From contig NZ_RWIT01000006.1 in the NCBI RefSeq assembly GCF_003944715.1, positions 124,001 through 188,000 of the forward strand: a stretch of DNA of 64,000 nt, given 5' to 3'. This document shows positions 8,819 through 18,084 of this stretch, piece by piece (positions within the stretch are counted from its first letter, which is position 1; the number at the start of each line of letters is the position of its first letter). The translations under genes and the position numbers were made by a program. Below the pieces are notes generated by a model, which saw only the letters and a program-made list of their open reading frames with translations, was not told the origin of the DNA and made no database searches. Source of the DNA: Hymenobacter rigui (GTDB lineage Bacteria; Bacteroidota; Bacteroidia; Cytophagales; Hymenobacteraceae).

Positions 8819-10366
8819 GTGTGGGCAGGACGTTCTTGCCCCCTCCCTTTCCTCGTCGCTTTGCCAAAACTGCTTTCCGCCCGCAAGGGTCCACCTCAAC
8901 CGGTTGCCATTGTCGGGGCCGGTATTGCCGGCATTGCCACGGCGGTACGGCTGGCCGTGCAGGGCCACCGCGTTACGGTGTTTGAGGCGCAGGAATCCTT
9001 TGGGGGCAAAATGCACCAGCTGGAACTGCCGGGCGGCTACCGTTTCGATGGAGGACCTTCCTTGTTTACCCTGCCGCATCTGGTGGACGAGCTGTTCCAG
9101 CTGGCCGGCCGCAACCCCCAGGACTACTTCCGCTATCAGCGCCTCGACCCCATTACCCAGTACTTCTTCGCCGACGGTACCCGTCTTACCGCCTGGGCCG
9201 AAGAGGAGCAGTTTGCCCGGGAGGTAGAGGAGAAGCTGCAGGTGCCGGCGGCAGAGGTGCTCCAGTTCCTGCGCCGCAGCGGCCGGGCCTATGAGGCCAC
9301 CGCGGGCACGTTTCTGCAAAAATCCCTGCACAAAGCCAGCACGTACCTTAGCCCCGAGGTGCTGAAAGCCCTGGCCGCGCTGCCACAGCTGGGCCTCACC
9401 AGCACTATGCACCAGCGCCACACCGCCGCCTTCCAGGATGCGCGCCTCGTGCAGCTCTTCGACCGGTTTGCTACCTACAACGGCTCCGACCCTTACCAGG
9501 CTCCTGCCACGCTGAGCATGATTCCGCATCTGGAGCACGGGCTGGGGGCATATTACCCTGAGGGCGGTATCTATGCCATTGCCCAAAGTCTGGTGCGGCT
9601 GGCCGAGGAGCTGGGTGTGCAGTTCCGCTACCAGGAGCCGGTGCTGGAGATTCTGACGGCCAATGAGCTGGTAACGGGCGTGCGCACCTCCCAGGATGTG
9701 TACGATTTCAGCCTTGTAGTCAGCAATATGGATGTAGTGCCGACTTACCGTCGGCTGCTGCCCACCCAGCCGGCTCCCGAGCGCACCCTGCGCCAGCCTC
9801 GTTCTTCCTCCGCCCTGATTTTCTATTGGGGCATTGCCCGGCGTTTCCCGGAGCTGGGCGTGCACAACATCTTCTTCTCCCAGGATTACAAGCGGGAGTT
9901 TGAGGCCATCTTTCAGGAGAAAACCGTGTCCGACGACCCTACGGTGTACGTCAACATTACCTCCGGGCACACGCCCACCGATGCGCCGGCCGGCCACGAA
10001 AACTGGTTTGTGATGGTGAACGTACCCCACGACCAAGGGCAGCCCTGGCCCGAACTGGTGGCGCGTACCCGCACCGCCGTACTGCGCCGGGTAAGCCAGG
10101 CCCTCGGTACCGAGGTGGGCACCCTCATCCAGGCCGAACACGTATGGGACCCGCCGGGCATCGAGGCCCGAACGTCTTCTTTCGGCGGGGCGTTGTACGG
10201 TAGCTCCAGCAACAACACGCTGGCGGCCTTTCTGCGCCACCCAAATTTCTCGGGGCAACTGGAGGGGCTGTACTTTTGCGGGGGCTCGGTGCATCCTGGC
10301 GGCGGTATTCCGCTTTGCCTGCTCTCGGCCCGTATCGTGTCCTCTTTAATTATGAATGAGGAATGA
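8819..10366 (+). CDS. crtD: Carotenoid desaturase, CrtD/CrtI family
   Basis: This is a FAD-dependent amine-oxidase-fold desaturase of about 500 residues. It begins with the dinucleotide-binding motif VAIVGAGIAGIATA, followed by FEAQESFGGK and GYRFDGGPSLFTLP, as in CrtI-type desaturases. It ends with the family motif YFCGGSVHPGGGIPLCLLSA. The next gene is cruF, the partner of CrtD in making hydroxylated monocyclic carotenoids, so C-3',4' desaturation is more likely than phytoene desaturation; this choice rests on context. The start is uncertain. No in-frame ATG precedes the FAD motif; a GTG at 8819 and a TTG at 8861 are available, and the frame is closed at 8783. The TTG would leave a 14-residue tail before the FAD motif. 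Confidence 0.85.
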   Translation: MWAGRSCPLPFLVALPKLLSARKGPPQPVAIVGAGIAGIATAVRLAVQGHRVTVFEAQESFGGKMHQLELPGGYRFDGGPSLFTLPHLVDELFQLAGRNPQDYFRYQRLDPITQYFFADGTRLTAWAEEEQFAREVEEKLQVPAAEVLQFLRRSGRAYEATAGTFLQKSLHKASTYLSPEVLKALAALPQLGLTSTMHQRHTAAFQDARLVQLFDRFATYNGSDPYQAPATLSMIPHLEHGLGAYYPEGGIYAIAQSLVRLAEELGVQFRYQEPVLEILTANELVTGVRTSQDVYDFSLVVSNMDVVPTYRRLLPTQPAPERTLRQPRSSSALIFYWGIARRFPELGVHNIFFSQDYKREFEAIFQEKTVSDDPTVYVNITSGHTPTDAPAGHENWFVMVNVPHDQGQPWPELVARTRTAVLRRVSQALGTEVGTLIQAEHVWDPPGIEARTSSFGGALYGSSSNNTLAAFLRHPNFSGQLEGLYFCGGSVHPGGGIPLCLLSARIVSSLIMNEE

Positions 10367-10473
10367 TGAGGTAGGAATTGTTTACGCTGGTCGGCCAACT
10401 GTCAGATAGGAGCCCCGCCGACGAGACAATTACTCACTCATACTTCTTAACTCATAGTTCATCATTCCCCCTC

Positions 10474-11157
10474 ATGCCTGAATCAACGCAACAACTTTCT
10501 CCGCCGGCCACGGCAATTCCCGATGCGCAGAAGCGGCGTTTGCGCTGGGCACAAGGTATCCTGCTGCTGTTTCATGTTACCGGGTTCATCGGGCTGGCGT
10601 TTTCACAGGACCCTAGCTTTTACCTGCGGTTCGTACCGCTTAATCTGCTGCTGACGCTGGGGTTGCTGCTGGCCTTTCAGCCCCGCCGCACGCCGGCTTT
10701 CTGGGGCTTTTGCGTGGTGGTGGCGCTGGTGGGCTTTCTGGTGGAGGTAGTGGGCATCCGGACGGGGCTGCTGTTCGGGCAGTATGAGTATGGTGCAACC
10801 CTGGGTCTGAAGTGGCTGGATGTGCCCCTGATAATTGGCGTAAACTGGCTGATGCTCACGTATTCGGCCGGCGTATTGGCGCGCTACCTCCCCATTCCCG
10901 ATTTTTTGCGGGCCGTGGTAGCGGCTTTGCTCATGGTTGGGCTTGATATTTGTATTGAGCCCGTAGCCGTCCGGTATGATTTCTGGCGCTGGCAGTATGA
11001 TGTGATTCCGCTGTTGAACTTCAAAGGCTGGTTCGCAGTTAGCCTCATCCTGCAGGTGTACTTCAACCGGGTGGAATTTGACAAACGTAATGTGCTGGTT
11101 CCCTTTGTGTATCTGGTGCAGCTGCTGTTTTTTTTCGGACTGGGCATGCTACTCTGA
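10474..11157 (+). CDS. cruF: Carotenoid 1',2'-hydratase-like membrane protein (CruF family, DUF422)
   Basis: This integral membrane protein of 227 residues has about seven hydrophobic helices and the DUF422 features VEVVGIRTGLLFGQYEYG and GVNWLMLTYSAGV. CruF adds water to the psi end of carotenoids before CrtD desaturates the 3',4' bond, and both genes usually lie together in Bacteroidota. Here cruF follows crtD by 107 bp on the same strand. The ATG at 10474 is preferred; the reading frame is open from 10378 but the extra 32 residues look like untranslated spacer containing a partial inverted repeat (GAATGATGA and its complement). Confidence 0.86.
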   Translation: MPESTQQLSPPATAIPDAQKRRLRWAQGILLLFHVTGFIGLAFSQDPSFYLRFVPLNLLLTLGLLLAFQPRRTPAFWGFCVVVALVGFLVEVVGIRTGLLFGQYEYGATLGLKWLDVPLIIGVNWLMLTYSAGVLARYLPIPDFLRAVVAALLMVGLDICIEPVAVRYDFWRWQYDVIPLLNFKGWFAVSLILQVYFNRVEFDKRNVLVPFVYLVQLLFFFGLGMLL

Positions 11158-11227
11158 GCCACTGCGGCGTTATGGGGGCGCCGGGCCGTGTGGATAGGAA
11201 CATATTTCTAATTTTTTGCCCTTCCCC

Positions 11228-11839
11228 ATGGAGGAACTTGTACTCCATCAATTACTGGACCGCGCCAATATCTTATTCCGTCAGGTAGGCGTCGGCATCG
11301 TGCACGAGGAGCAACTGGCTGCCGAGCTGGATCTTTCGCTTGCTGCTTTCCGGGAAATATTCGGCTCCAAGGCTGAGCTGCTGCGGGCAGTAACGCAGCG
11401 CAACCTGATGCGGCAGCGTCAGGAGCACGAACAGCTACTGGCTAACCTGGCCACGCCCGCCGAGTGCCTACTGGCCCTGCTACACCACAGCATGCACGAG
11501 CTGCGCCGTTCCCCCCACCACGACTACCATGTGATGCGGGAGCGTTTCCCGGAGTCGTGGGCACTTATTGAGGACTACCTGACCAGCTACTCGCAGCCGC
11601 TGCTGGTGCGGCTGCTGCAACACGGCATTCAGGAAGGCCAGTTCCGCGCCGATTTGGACGCACGGGCTACGGCGCATGTGTTGCTGGCCCTGTTTGGGCT
11701 GGTGGTGAACGAGCAGTATTTCCCGCCCGAATACTTCAACATTGCCGATGTGTACCGCAACGTCTGCGGCCCCTACGTGCGCGGCCTGTGCACCACCGCC
11801 GGGCTGCGACTGGTAGGGCCGCTGTTTGATAGAATGTAA
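11228..11839 (+). CDS. TetR-family transcriptional regulator
   Basis: The 203-residue protein has an N-terminal helix-turn-helix (about residues 20-50, with LAAELDLSLAAFREIFGSKAE) and an all-helical C-terminal ligand-binding half, the normal TetR size and shape. It lies 70 bp downstream of cruF on the same strand, so it may regulate the carotenoid genes or simply read through from them. The start at the ATG 11228 is preferred over a TTG at 11216. The recognition helix reads LSLAAFREIFGSK rather than the commoner pattern with a Tyr-Tyr-His core, so its operator cannot be guessed. Confidence 0.82.
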   Translation: MEELVLHQLLDRANILFRQVGVGIVHEEQLAAELDLSLAAFREIFGSKAELLRAVTQRNLMRQRQEHEQLLANLATPAECLLALLHHSMHELRRSPHHDYHVMRERFPESWALIEDYLTSYSQPLLVRLLQHGIQEGQFRADLDARATAHVLLALFGLVVNEQYFPPEYFNIADVYRNVCGPYVRGLCTTAGLRLVGPLFDRM

Positions 11840-11844
11840 ATTCG

Positions 11845-11905
11845 TACAAGTGAAATGATGAAGGGGTGCAATGTTCCATTGCACCCCTTCATCATTTCAC
11901 TTGTA
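11845..11905. terminator. Perfect 29 bp inverted repeat between convergent genes
   Basis: Arms 11845-11873 and 11877-11905 are perfectly complementary with a 3 nt loop. It sits between the stop codons of the TetR gene (plus) and rpiB (minus) and should fold into a long hairpin in either transcript. It lacks a strong T-run. Confidence 0.6.
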
Positions 11906-11910
11906 TAAGC

Positions 11911-12339
11911 CTAGCAGCTAATCTTATCCACGCGGGTTTGGTGGCGTCCGCCCTCAAAGGCCGTGTTCAGGAACTGGCTGGTGATAGCGCGGGCGGTTTC
12001 CTCATCCACGAAGCGGGCCGGAATGCACACCACGTTGGCGTCGTTGTGCTGCCGAATCAGGGTGGCTACTTCCGGTACCCAAGCCAAGCCCGCCCGGATT
12101 CCCTGGTGCTTATTGGCCGTAATGCATACGCCATTGGCGGAGCCGCACAGCAAAATGCCCCGCTCAACCTCGCCGCGCTCCACGGCCAGGGCCAGCGGGT
12201 GCACGTAGTCGGGGTAGTCAACGGAATCGAGGGAATGGGTGCCGAAGTCCTGCACTTCGTAGCCATTGTCGCTCAGCCATTGGAGTAGCATCTGCTTATA
12301 CTCGAAGCCGGCATGGTCGGAGCCGATGGCAAGTTTCAT
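11911..12339 (-). CDS. rpiB: Ribose-5-phosphate isomerase B
   Basis: This 142-residue protein matches the RpiB/LacAB fold from end to end. It opens MKLAIGSDHAGFEYK and carries the active-site strand GILLCGSANGVCITANK with the catalytic Cys, plus the conserved VCIPAR and the His/Arg-rich C-terminal segment. It interconverts ribose 5-phosphate and ribulose 5-phosphate in the pentose phosphate pathway in the cytoplasm. It is a single gene flanked by hairpins on both sides, convergent with the TetR gene and followed upstream by tatC in the same orientation. Confidence 0.95.
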   Translation of the reverse strand: MKLAIGSDHAGFEYKQMLLQWLSDNGYEVQDFGTHSLDSVDYPDYVHPLALAVERGEVERGILLCGSANGVCITANKHQGIRAGLAWVPEVATLIRQHNDANVVCIPARFVDEETARAITSQFLNTAFEGGRHQTRVDKISC

Positions 12340-12378
12340 AAGGAAGGTGTTGATGGTCTAGATGAATGGAAAAGGCAG

Positions 12379-12436
12379 AAAATGAAAAAGGTGTCGATGT
12401 AGCTTGCTAGCTGAACATCGACACCTTTTTCATTTT
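12379..12436. terminator. 22 bp hairpin between tatC and rpiB
   Basis: Arms 12379-12400 and 12415-12436 are perfectly complementary. They contain A-rich and T-rich outer ends and a GGTGTCGATGT core. On the minus strand this follows the tatC stop codon (12447) and ends in a T-containing arm, so it is a plausible terminator of tatC. Confidence 0.65.
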
Positions 12437-12446
12437 ATCAGAAAGG

Positions 12447-13304
12447 TTAAGCTATGCCCTGGTTTTCGGCCAGCTTGGCGTTGAGGGCAGCCGTACGGCT
12501 CCGGCCCACAATGCGGGCAATATTGATGCTCAGCTCATACAGCAGCATAATCGGAATCGTCACAATGAGCTGGGCCGAAATATCCGGGGGCGTGATGATG
12601 GCGGCCACAATCAGGATGACCACAATGGCGTGCTTGCGGTACACCCGCATGATTTCGGGCGTAATCAGGCCGGCCTTGGCTAGGAAGAACACAATCATCG
12701 GCAGCTCAAACACGAAGGCGCACGACAGCGTCATGGTCATGAGCGTACTGATGTAGCTCTGCATGTCAATCTGGTTTTCGATGGTGGCATCCACCACATA
12801 GCCTGCCAGAAAGTTGATGCTCATAGGAGCGGCCACGTAGTAGCCGAACAGCAGGCCCAGCACAAACAGGATGGACACGAAGAACACCGCCCCGCGGGAG
12901 TTGGCCCGCTCGTGGGGGTACAGGCCTGGCCGGATAAAGCGCCAGATTTCCCAGAACAGATACGGAAAGCCCAGCACCAGCCCCACAATAAACGCCGAGC
13001 TAAGGTGCATGGACAGCTGTCCGCTCATCTCGCGGTTCTGAATCACGAAGCCGATTTTATCCACGCACAGGCCCTCGGCGTGCAATGCGGCCCCGGCCCG
13101 GCACAGCATCTGGTAGGTCCAGAAATCGGGGCGTGAGGGGCCCAGAATCAGGTCGTGAAACAGGAAGTCTTTGGCAAAGAAAGCGCCGGTAGCAAACACC
13201 ACTACGGCAATAACCGCCCGGATGACGTGCCAGCGCAGCGCCTCTAAGTGGTCGATAAACGACATTTCCTGCTGGTCGCCCAGCGCGGGTTGAATTGGCT
13301 CCAC
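12447..13304 (-). CDS. tatC: Sec-independent (Tat) protein translocase subunit TatC
   Basis: This is a polytopic inner membrane protein of 285 residues with six predicted helices. It opens with the conserved MSFIDHLEALRWHVIRA and carries the signature FELPMIVFFLAKAGLI and the P-rich segment AAIITPPDISAQL. TatC recognises twin-arginine signal peptides and, with TatA, moves folded proteins across the inner membrane. The first periplasmic loop (about residues 55-110) is longer than in Escherichia coli TatC and contains two Cys (68 and 80), as in many Bacteroidota homologues. No tatA is visible next to it. It is transcribed toward rpiB and away from glyA, separated from both by hairpins. Confidence 0.93.
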   Translation of the reverse strand: MEPIQPALGDQQEMSFIDHLEALRWHVIRAVIAVVVFATGAFFAKDFLFHDLILGPSRPDFWTYQMLCRAGAALHAEGLCVDKIGFVIQNREMSGQLSMHLSSAFIVGLVLGFPYLFWEIWRFIRPGLYPHERANSRGAVFFVSILFVLGLLFGYYVAAPMSINFLAGYVVDATIENQIDMQSYISTLMTMTLSCAFVFELPMIVFFLAKAGLITPEIMRVYRKHAIVVILIVAAIITPPDISAQLIVTIPIMLLYELSINIARIVGRSRTAALNAKLAENQGIA

Positions 13305-13338
13305 TAAGGGTAAATTGAAAAAGGTAGGAAGTCAGGAA

Positions 13339-13403
13339 CGGGAACAAGCCAAGGTGGCAGACCGTGTACGTACGGTACTTCCCCTCAAGTTGGCTTGTTC
13401 CCG
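13339..13403. terminator. Inverted repeat after glyA
   Basis: Arms 13339-13352 and 13390-13403 are perfectly complementary over 14 bp. The loop holds a second palindrome around ACCGTGTACGTACGGT. It lies 8 bp past the glyA stop on the minus strand and in front of tatC, so it may end the glyA transcript. Confidence 0.5.
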
Positions 13404-13410
13404 AACTAAC

Positions 13411-14703
13411 TTAGGCAAACAGCGGATACTGCTGCATCCACTCGTTAATCTCGCCGCGCACCCGCAGAATACGGGCATCATCGGCATTATGCGTCAGTAC
13501 TTCATCAATGAAGTCCACGATGCGAACCATGTCGGTTTCCTTCAGGCCGCGCGTGGTAACCGCGGCCGAGCCGATGCGCATACCGCTGGTTACGAAGGGC
13601 GACTTGTCGTCGAAGGGCACCATGTTCTTGTTGATGGTGATGTCGGCCTTGATGAGGGTGTTTTCGGCCAGCTTGCCGGTAAGGCCTTTGCTGCGCAGGT
13701 CAATCAGCATCAGGTGGTTATCGGTGCCGCCCGAAATAATCTGGTAGCCCCGCTCCAGGAAGCCGTTGGCCAGGGCCTGGGCGTTGCGGATAACCTGATG
13801 GGTGTACTCGGTGTAAGCGTCGCTGAGGCACTCGCCAAACGCCACTGCCTTGGCCCCGATTACGTGCTCCAGCGGCCCACCCTGGGTGCCCGGAAATACG
13901 GCCCCGTCGAGCAGGCTGCTCATCATCCGGATTTCGCCTTTCGGGGTTTTCAGCCCGAAGGGATTTTCGAAATCCTTACCCAGCATGATGAGGCCGCCCC
14001 GGGGGCCGCGCAGGGTTTTGTGGGTGGTAGTGGTTACAATGTGGCAGTGCTGGAAGGGGTTATTCAGCAAGCCCTTGGAAATGAGGCCCGAGGGGTGCGA
14101 AATATCAGCCAGTAGTAGCGCGCCCACTTCATCGGCGGCTTCGCGCAGGGCCTGGTAGTCCCAGTCGCGGGAGTAGGCCGAGGCTCCGCAGATGATGAGC
14201 TTGGGCTGCTCGCGGCGGGCCGTTTCCTTTACTTTCTGCCAGTCGATAAGGCCGGTTTCGGGTTCCACGCCATAAAAGCTGGGCTTGTAGAGCTTACCCG
14301 AGAAATTGACGGGCGAGCCGTGGGTGAGGTGACCACCGTGTGAAAGGTCGAAACCAAGGATTTTGTCGCCGGGTTGCAGCACGGCCAGCATCACGGCCGC
14401 ATTGGCCTGGGCCCCGGAGTGCGGCTGCACGTTCACCCACTCTACCCCGAACAGCTCCTTGGCCCGGTCAATTGCCAATTGCTCAATCTGGTCCACCACT
14501 TCGCAGCCGCCATAGTACCGCTTACCGGGCAGGCCCTCAGCGTACTTGTTGGTGAGGATGGAGCCCTGGGCGTGCATTACCTGCTCCGAAACGTAGTTCT
14601 CGGAAGCAATAAGCTCAAGGCCGTGGGTTTGCCGCTCTTTCTCCTTCTGAATCAGATCGAAGACGGCGGTATCGAGGGTGTAGGTGGTGGCGTGCGTTTC
14701 CAT
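13411..14703 (-). CDS. glyA: Serine hydroxymethyltransferase
   Basis: This 430-residue PLP enzyme interconverts serine and glycine and loads one-carbon units onto tetrahydrofolate in the cytoplasm. The conserved opening [12 protein letters not shown], the [11 protein letters not shown] loop, and the PLP-binding lysine K229 in [15 protein letters not shown] are all present. It is slightly longer than typical (about 415-420) because of a short N-terminal extension. The start at ATG 14703 is supported by family alignment; the frame is open to 14919 but that extension is Arg-rich and unlike the family. A consensus -7 box TACCTTTG ends only 5 nt before this ATG, suggesting a transcript with little or no leader. 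Confidence 0.96.
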   Translation of the reverse strand: METHATTYTLDTAVFDLIQKEKERQTHGLELIASENYVSEQVMHAQGSILTNKYAEGLPGKRYYGGCEVVDQIEQLAIDRAKELFGVEWVNVQPHSGAQANAAVMLAVLQPGDKILGFDLSHGGHLTHGSPVNFSGKLYKPSFYGVEPETGLIDWQKVKETARREQPKLIICGASAYSRDWDYQALREAADEVGALLLADISHPSGLISKGLLNNPFQHCHIVTTTTHKTLRGPRGGLIMLGKDFENPFGLKTPKGEIRMMSSLLDGAVFPGTQGGPLEHVIGAKAVAFGECLSDAYTEYTHQVIRNAQALANGFLERGYQIISGGTDNHLMLIDLRSKGLTGKLAENTLIKADITINKNMVPFDDKSPFVTSGMRIGSAAVTTRGLKETDMVRIVDFIDEVLTHNADDARILRVRGEINEWMQQYPLFA

Positions 14704-14708
14704 ACAGC

Positions 14709-14716
14709 CAAAGGTA
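14709..14716 (-). promoter_or_regulatory. Candidate -7 box of glyA, nearly leaderless
   Basis: The minus strand reads TACCTTTG-GCTGT-ATG, a perfect TAnnTTTG box with a 5 nt gap to the start codon. The same box and gap occur at rsmI (21617). The remaining bases to 15064, between divergent glyA and the GH64 gene, show no gene. Confidence 0.5.
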
Positions 14717-15064
14717 AGCCGGATTTGCGGATGAGGAAATGAAGAAAGCGGGGAGAAGGCCACCCCGGCCAAACGGCCGGGTGAGCCGGTACAAAATTTG
14801 GGCATTGGGCCGGTAGCTAGCCGCCGCCGGCGTGTGCAGTAAATGCAGTGTCGGCCCCAGTCCGGCGGAGCTGTAGCCCGGGCAGGGCGGACGGGCGTGT
14901 GCGGTAGCCTGCGGGGCACATGTGCAGTATCTGCTACGAGGTGGAATATGAGGTGAAAGCGCAGTTTTTCAGGTGATTGAGGGGCGTTACTTTGCCGGGC
15001 CGCCGGGCCCTGGGCGCGGCGGTGTTCCGTTCATTTTTCACTTCCCACAACCAATTTCCTACCC

Positions 15065-17302
15065 ATGAAAAACCGTACTCTTTTTGCCTGGTGCCTGCTG
15101 GTGCTAAGCAGTCTGTTACCCTCGCTGGGCCGGGCCCAGGGCAGCGTGCCGTTTACTCTGGCCAACAATTCGCCCACAGCCGATGCCGACCTGTTTGTGG
15201 CCATTGTGGGCATCGATACCAACGGCAACCACGTCTGGATCAACCCCACCAACAGCCAGGTGCTGCCCATGAGCACCAGCTACAACACCGTAACCGGCCC
15301 CACTATTGGCGGCAACACCGGCCCGGGGCAGAACTCCAAGTACGCGGCCTGCTTTTTCCGGCTCAGCACCATCCCCAACAAAACGTTCACGCTGCCCTAC
15401 ATTGCCGGTTGCCGCATCTACATTTCCCGGGGGCAGCAGCTGTATTTCTACTTCTTCGGGGCCAGCGGGGCACCCAGCGGCTACGCCGGCCCCAACCTGC
15501 AGAATGCCACCGACCCCAACCAGGGCATCATCTTTGAAACCATTGAGCTGACCAACAACCAGTATGGTTTCTTCGGCAACACCACCCGCGTGGATGCTTT
15601 CCAATACCCGATGGGCCTGGAGCTGTGGGGTAACGGCTACTACAAGAAAACAGGAGAGCTGAAAACCGCCGCCGATATTGTGGCTGCCTACAAAGCCAAT
15701 GTGCCCACTGAGTTCCAGAGCACCGTGAACAACAGCACCGGCGTCATCACCTTCCCCTCCAAGTCGGCGGCTTTTGCCGATGGCACCAACGGCACCACGG
15801 CCGGCCCCTACGGGCAGTACTTCAAAAGCTACATCGACGCCATCTGGAACAAGTACAAGTCGGTGGATCTGATTTTCAACGCCGGCAACGCAGGCGTATT
15901 TAAGGGCCGGGTAGATGCCAACGACCGGCTGGTGGTAGTGGGCCAGTCGGGGGCGTATGCCGGCCGCACGGGTATTATCAACGGCCGGCCTACTACCCAG
16001 ATGGCGTTTGAAGGCAAAGGCCTGCTGGACAACCGCGTGAGCGACGGAGACTGTGACCTGGTGGTGCAGGCTCAGATGACGGCCGCCATCAACCGCCACG
16101 TGGTAAACACCACCGCCGCCACCCCCGGCCAGCAGGACTGGTACAATGTGGGCAGCTTCTACCAAACGGCTCCCATGAACTACTACGCCCGGTTCTGGCA
16201 CCTGCCCGGCATCAGCGTGGATAACCTGAGCTACGGCTTTGCCTACGACGACGTGGCCGATCAGTCGGCCACGCTGCAAACGCCCCAGCCTACCAAAGTG
16301 GTAGCTACCTGGGGCGGCTTTGCTGGTCAGGCCACGGGCACCGGCGTAGCCACCATGTACAAGGACTGCAACTACACGGGTACGGCCGTGGCCCTGCCCG
16401 TAGGCGACTATACCCTGGCCGCACTGCAAAGCCGGGGCATCCTCAACGACGACATCTCCTCCCTCAAAGTGAACAGCGGCTACGAGGTGGTGCTCTACGA
16501 AAACGACAATTACACCGGCGCCTCGCTCACGGTGGGCAGCGCCGGCAACAGCTGCCTGGTAAACAACGCGCTGAGCACCGGCAACTGGAACGACAAGGCC
16601 ACCTCCCTGCGCGTACGCACGGCTGCCACCAGTACCTTCAGCATAACGCTGCAGGCCGAAGCCGCTAACGTGAACAACGGCATGACAGTAGAAACCACTA
16701 CTGACACCGGCGGGGGCCAGAACATGGGCTACGTGGACGCCGGCGACTATCTGGTATGGAACAACATCAACTTCCCCACCACCGGCCAATACACCATTGA
16801 GTACCGCGTGGCCAGCGGGGCCGGCGGCGGCACCATCTCCTCCGATCTGAATGCCGGTTCCATCCAGTTCGGCAACTCGGCCATTCCGGCCACCGGGGGC
16901 TGGCAAACCTGGACGACGGTAGCCAAAACGGTAACCATCAACGCCGGGACGTACAACTTCGGCATTTATGCTCAGAGCGGAGGCTGGAATATTAACTGGG
17001 TGCGTATTACCAAAGCAGGCACGGCCCGTATGGCTACCTCGGGGGCTACCACCAAGGAAACCCCGGACGCCCAGCCCGCCCTCACGCTGTACCCCAACCC
17101 CGCCGTTGACCGTCTGGAGGTGACGTCGGATGCAGTGCTGGCCGGGAGCAGCTACCGCATTGTAAATGAGCAAGGCCAAACCCTGGCGTCCGGTACGCTG
17201 GGCCGGGGGGCGGTAGACGTGGCCAAGCTGCCCAGCGGCATCTACTCACTGGTAGTGGTAAGCACCGAGGGCAAAACCACCGTGCGCCGCTTTATTAAAT
17301 AA
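15065..17302 (+). CDS. Secreted GH64 beta-1,3-glucanase with crystallin, CBM6 and T9SS sorting domains
   Basis: This 745-residue protein has a signal peptide (1-25, ending GRAQG), a thaumatin-like GH64 catalytic region (about 27-390, PFTLANNS at its start and FQYPMGLELWGNG inside), a beta/gamma-crystallin-like segment (about 428-518, with YKDCNYTG and YENDNYTG), and a CBM6-like domain (about 525-650, with GYVDAGDYLVWNNI). It ends in a type IX secretion C-terminal domain (YPNPAVDRLEV through VRRFIK). GH64 enzymes cut laminarin-type beta-1,3-glucans and release pentasaccharides. The T9SS domain sends it to the cell surface or outside. It is a single-gene unit with a terminator downstream, and it complements the GH5 locus 7 kb away. 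Confidence 0.9.
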   Translation: MKNRTLFAWCLLVLSSLLPSLGRAQGSVPFTLANNSPTADADLFVAIVGIDTNGNHVWINPTNSQVLPMSTSYNTVTGPTIGGNTGPGQNSKYAACFFRLSTIPNKTFTLPYIAGCRIYISRGQQLYFYFFGASGAPSGYAGPNLQNATDPNQGIIFETIELTNNQYGFFGNTTRVDAFQYPMGLELWGNGYYKKTGELKTAADIVAAYKANVPTEFQSTVNNSTGVITFPSKSAAFADGTNGTTAGPYGQYFKSYIDAIWNKYKSVDLIFNAGNAGVFKGRVDANDRLVVVGQSGAYAGRTGIINGRPTTQMAFEGKGLLDNRVSDGDCDLVVQAQMTAAINRHVVNTTAATPGQQDWYNVGSFYQTAPMNYYARFWHLPGISVDNLSYGFAYDDVADQSATLQTPQPTKVVATWGGFAGQATGTGVATMYKDCNYTGTAVALPVGDYTLAALQSRGILNDDISSLKVNSGYEVVLYENDNYTGASLTVGSAGNSCLVNNALSTGNWNDKATSLRVRTAATSTFSITLQAEAANVNNGMTVETTTDTGGGQNMGYVDAGDYLVWNNINFPTTGQYTIEYRVASGAGGGTISSDLNAGSIQFGNSAIPATGGWQTWTTVAKTVTINAGTYNFGIYAQSGGWNINWVRITKAGTARMATSGATTKETPDAQPALTLYPNPAVDRLEVTSDAVLAGSSYRIVNEQGQTLASGTLGRGAVDVAKLPSGIYSLVVVSTEGKTTVRRFIK

Positions 17303-17331
17303 CGGCGGTTGTGCTTCAACTATAGCGAATG

Positions 17332-17360
17332 AAAAGGCTGCTCCGGTGGGGCAGCCTTTT
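17332..17360 (+). terminator. Intrinsic terminator after the GH64 gene
   Basis: A 10 bp stem (AAAAGGCTGC, 17332-17341, with 17351-17360) and 9 nt loop run into a T-tract. It lies 30 bp past the stop codon. Confidence 0.85.
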
Positions 17361-17459
17361 TTACTGCTCCGATGAGCCGAGAAAACGACCTATGCCCAAT
17401 AAGTTGCCTATTGCAGTTGGGCTTGTCACTAAACGCTGCATCCCTCGTATCTTGCCCGT

Positions 17460-17972
17460 ATGAACACACCCCAGCAGCTCGCCGAAGTCCTGACCAGCCT
17501 CCGCGTCGGCAACCAGTCGTTTCTGATTACCTTCTATGAGCAGAACCGCGACCTGTTTGCCCGCTGGGCCCGCCGCCAACACCAGCTTCCGGCCCCGGAG
17601 GCCCATGAGCTGCTGCGCACGGTGCTGGTGGAGTTCTACGACCAGGTATCGGACGGCCGCCTGACCAAGCTTCCCCCCGATTTGCGGGCCTACGTGTACG
17701 GCATGGCCGATGAGCAGGTGCGGGCTGCCCGCACCACGGCCGTGCTGCCCAAGGCCGAAGCCGGCCGTCGGCAGCGCCTGCTGGGCCTGTTCCGGCAGCT
17801 GGGCCTGGACTCCCAGAAAATGCTGATGTATTTTTATTTCCGGGGCTACAACTTCGAGAAGATGGCCGGAAAGATGGGCTTTGCCAATGCCAACGTGGCC
17901 CGGATGCAGAAATCCATCTGCCTGCGTAAACTCTACGAGTTGCGCCTGCGTACCGAAACGGCCGCCAGCTAG
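17460..17972 (+). CDS. Divergent sigma-70-like regulatory protein
   Basis: The 170-residue protein is all-helical. Its middle (HELLRTVLVEFYDQV) and C-terminal part (RQLGLDSQKMLMYFYFRGYNFEKMAGKMGFANANVARMQ, about 115-155) have the shape of sigma region 4, where the YNFEKMAGKMGF segment corresponds to the helix-turn-helix. Region 2 is weakly conserved, so the call is a divergent ECF-like sigma factor rather than a confident one. The next gene encodes a single-pass membrane protein with an anti-sigma-like cytoplasmic head, the usual partner. The start ATG at 17460 is preceded by TATCTTGCCCGT, close to the TAnnTTTG-start codon arrangement seen at rsmI. Confidence 0.65.
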   Translation: MNTPQQLAEVLTSLRVGNQSFLITFYEQNRDLFARWARRQHQLPAPEAHELLRTVLVEFYDQVSDGRLTKLPPDLRAYVYGMADEQVRAARTTAVLPKAEAGRRQRLLGLFRQLGLDSQKMLMYFYFRGYNFEKMAGKMGFANANVARMQKSICLRKLYELRLRTETAAS

Positions 17973-18084
17973 CGGCTATGCCGGCTTCTGCGTAGCTTAG
18001 CCACCCGATTACGTCTCTCTTCCACACTGCCGCATCAGGTTCTGAAGCCTGCTATGCACTGCCGAATTCCGCACCTGCACCTCA

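Noticed and set aside
8618..10294. A 558-codon open frame on the minus strand opposite crtD
   Set aside because: It mirrors the desaturase gene; the protein has no recognisable fold.
15116..17179. A 687-codon open frame on the minus strand opposite the GH64 gene
   Set aside because: It is antisense to a gene with signal peptide, catalytic, CBM6 and sorting domains in order; its own sequence is Gly/Ala/Val-rich noise.
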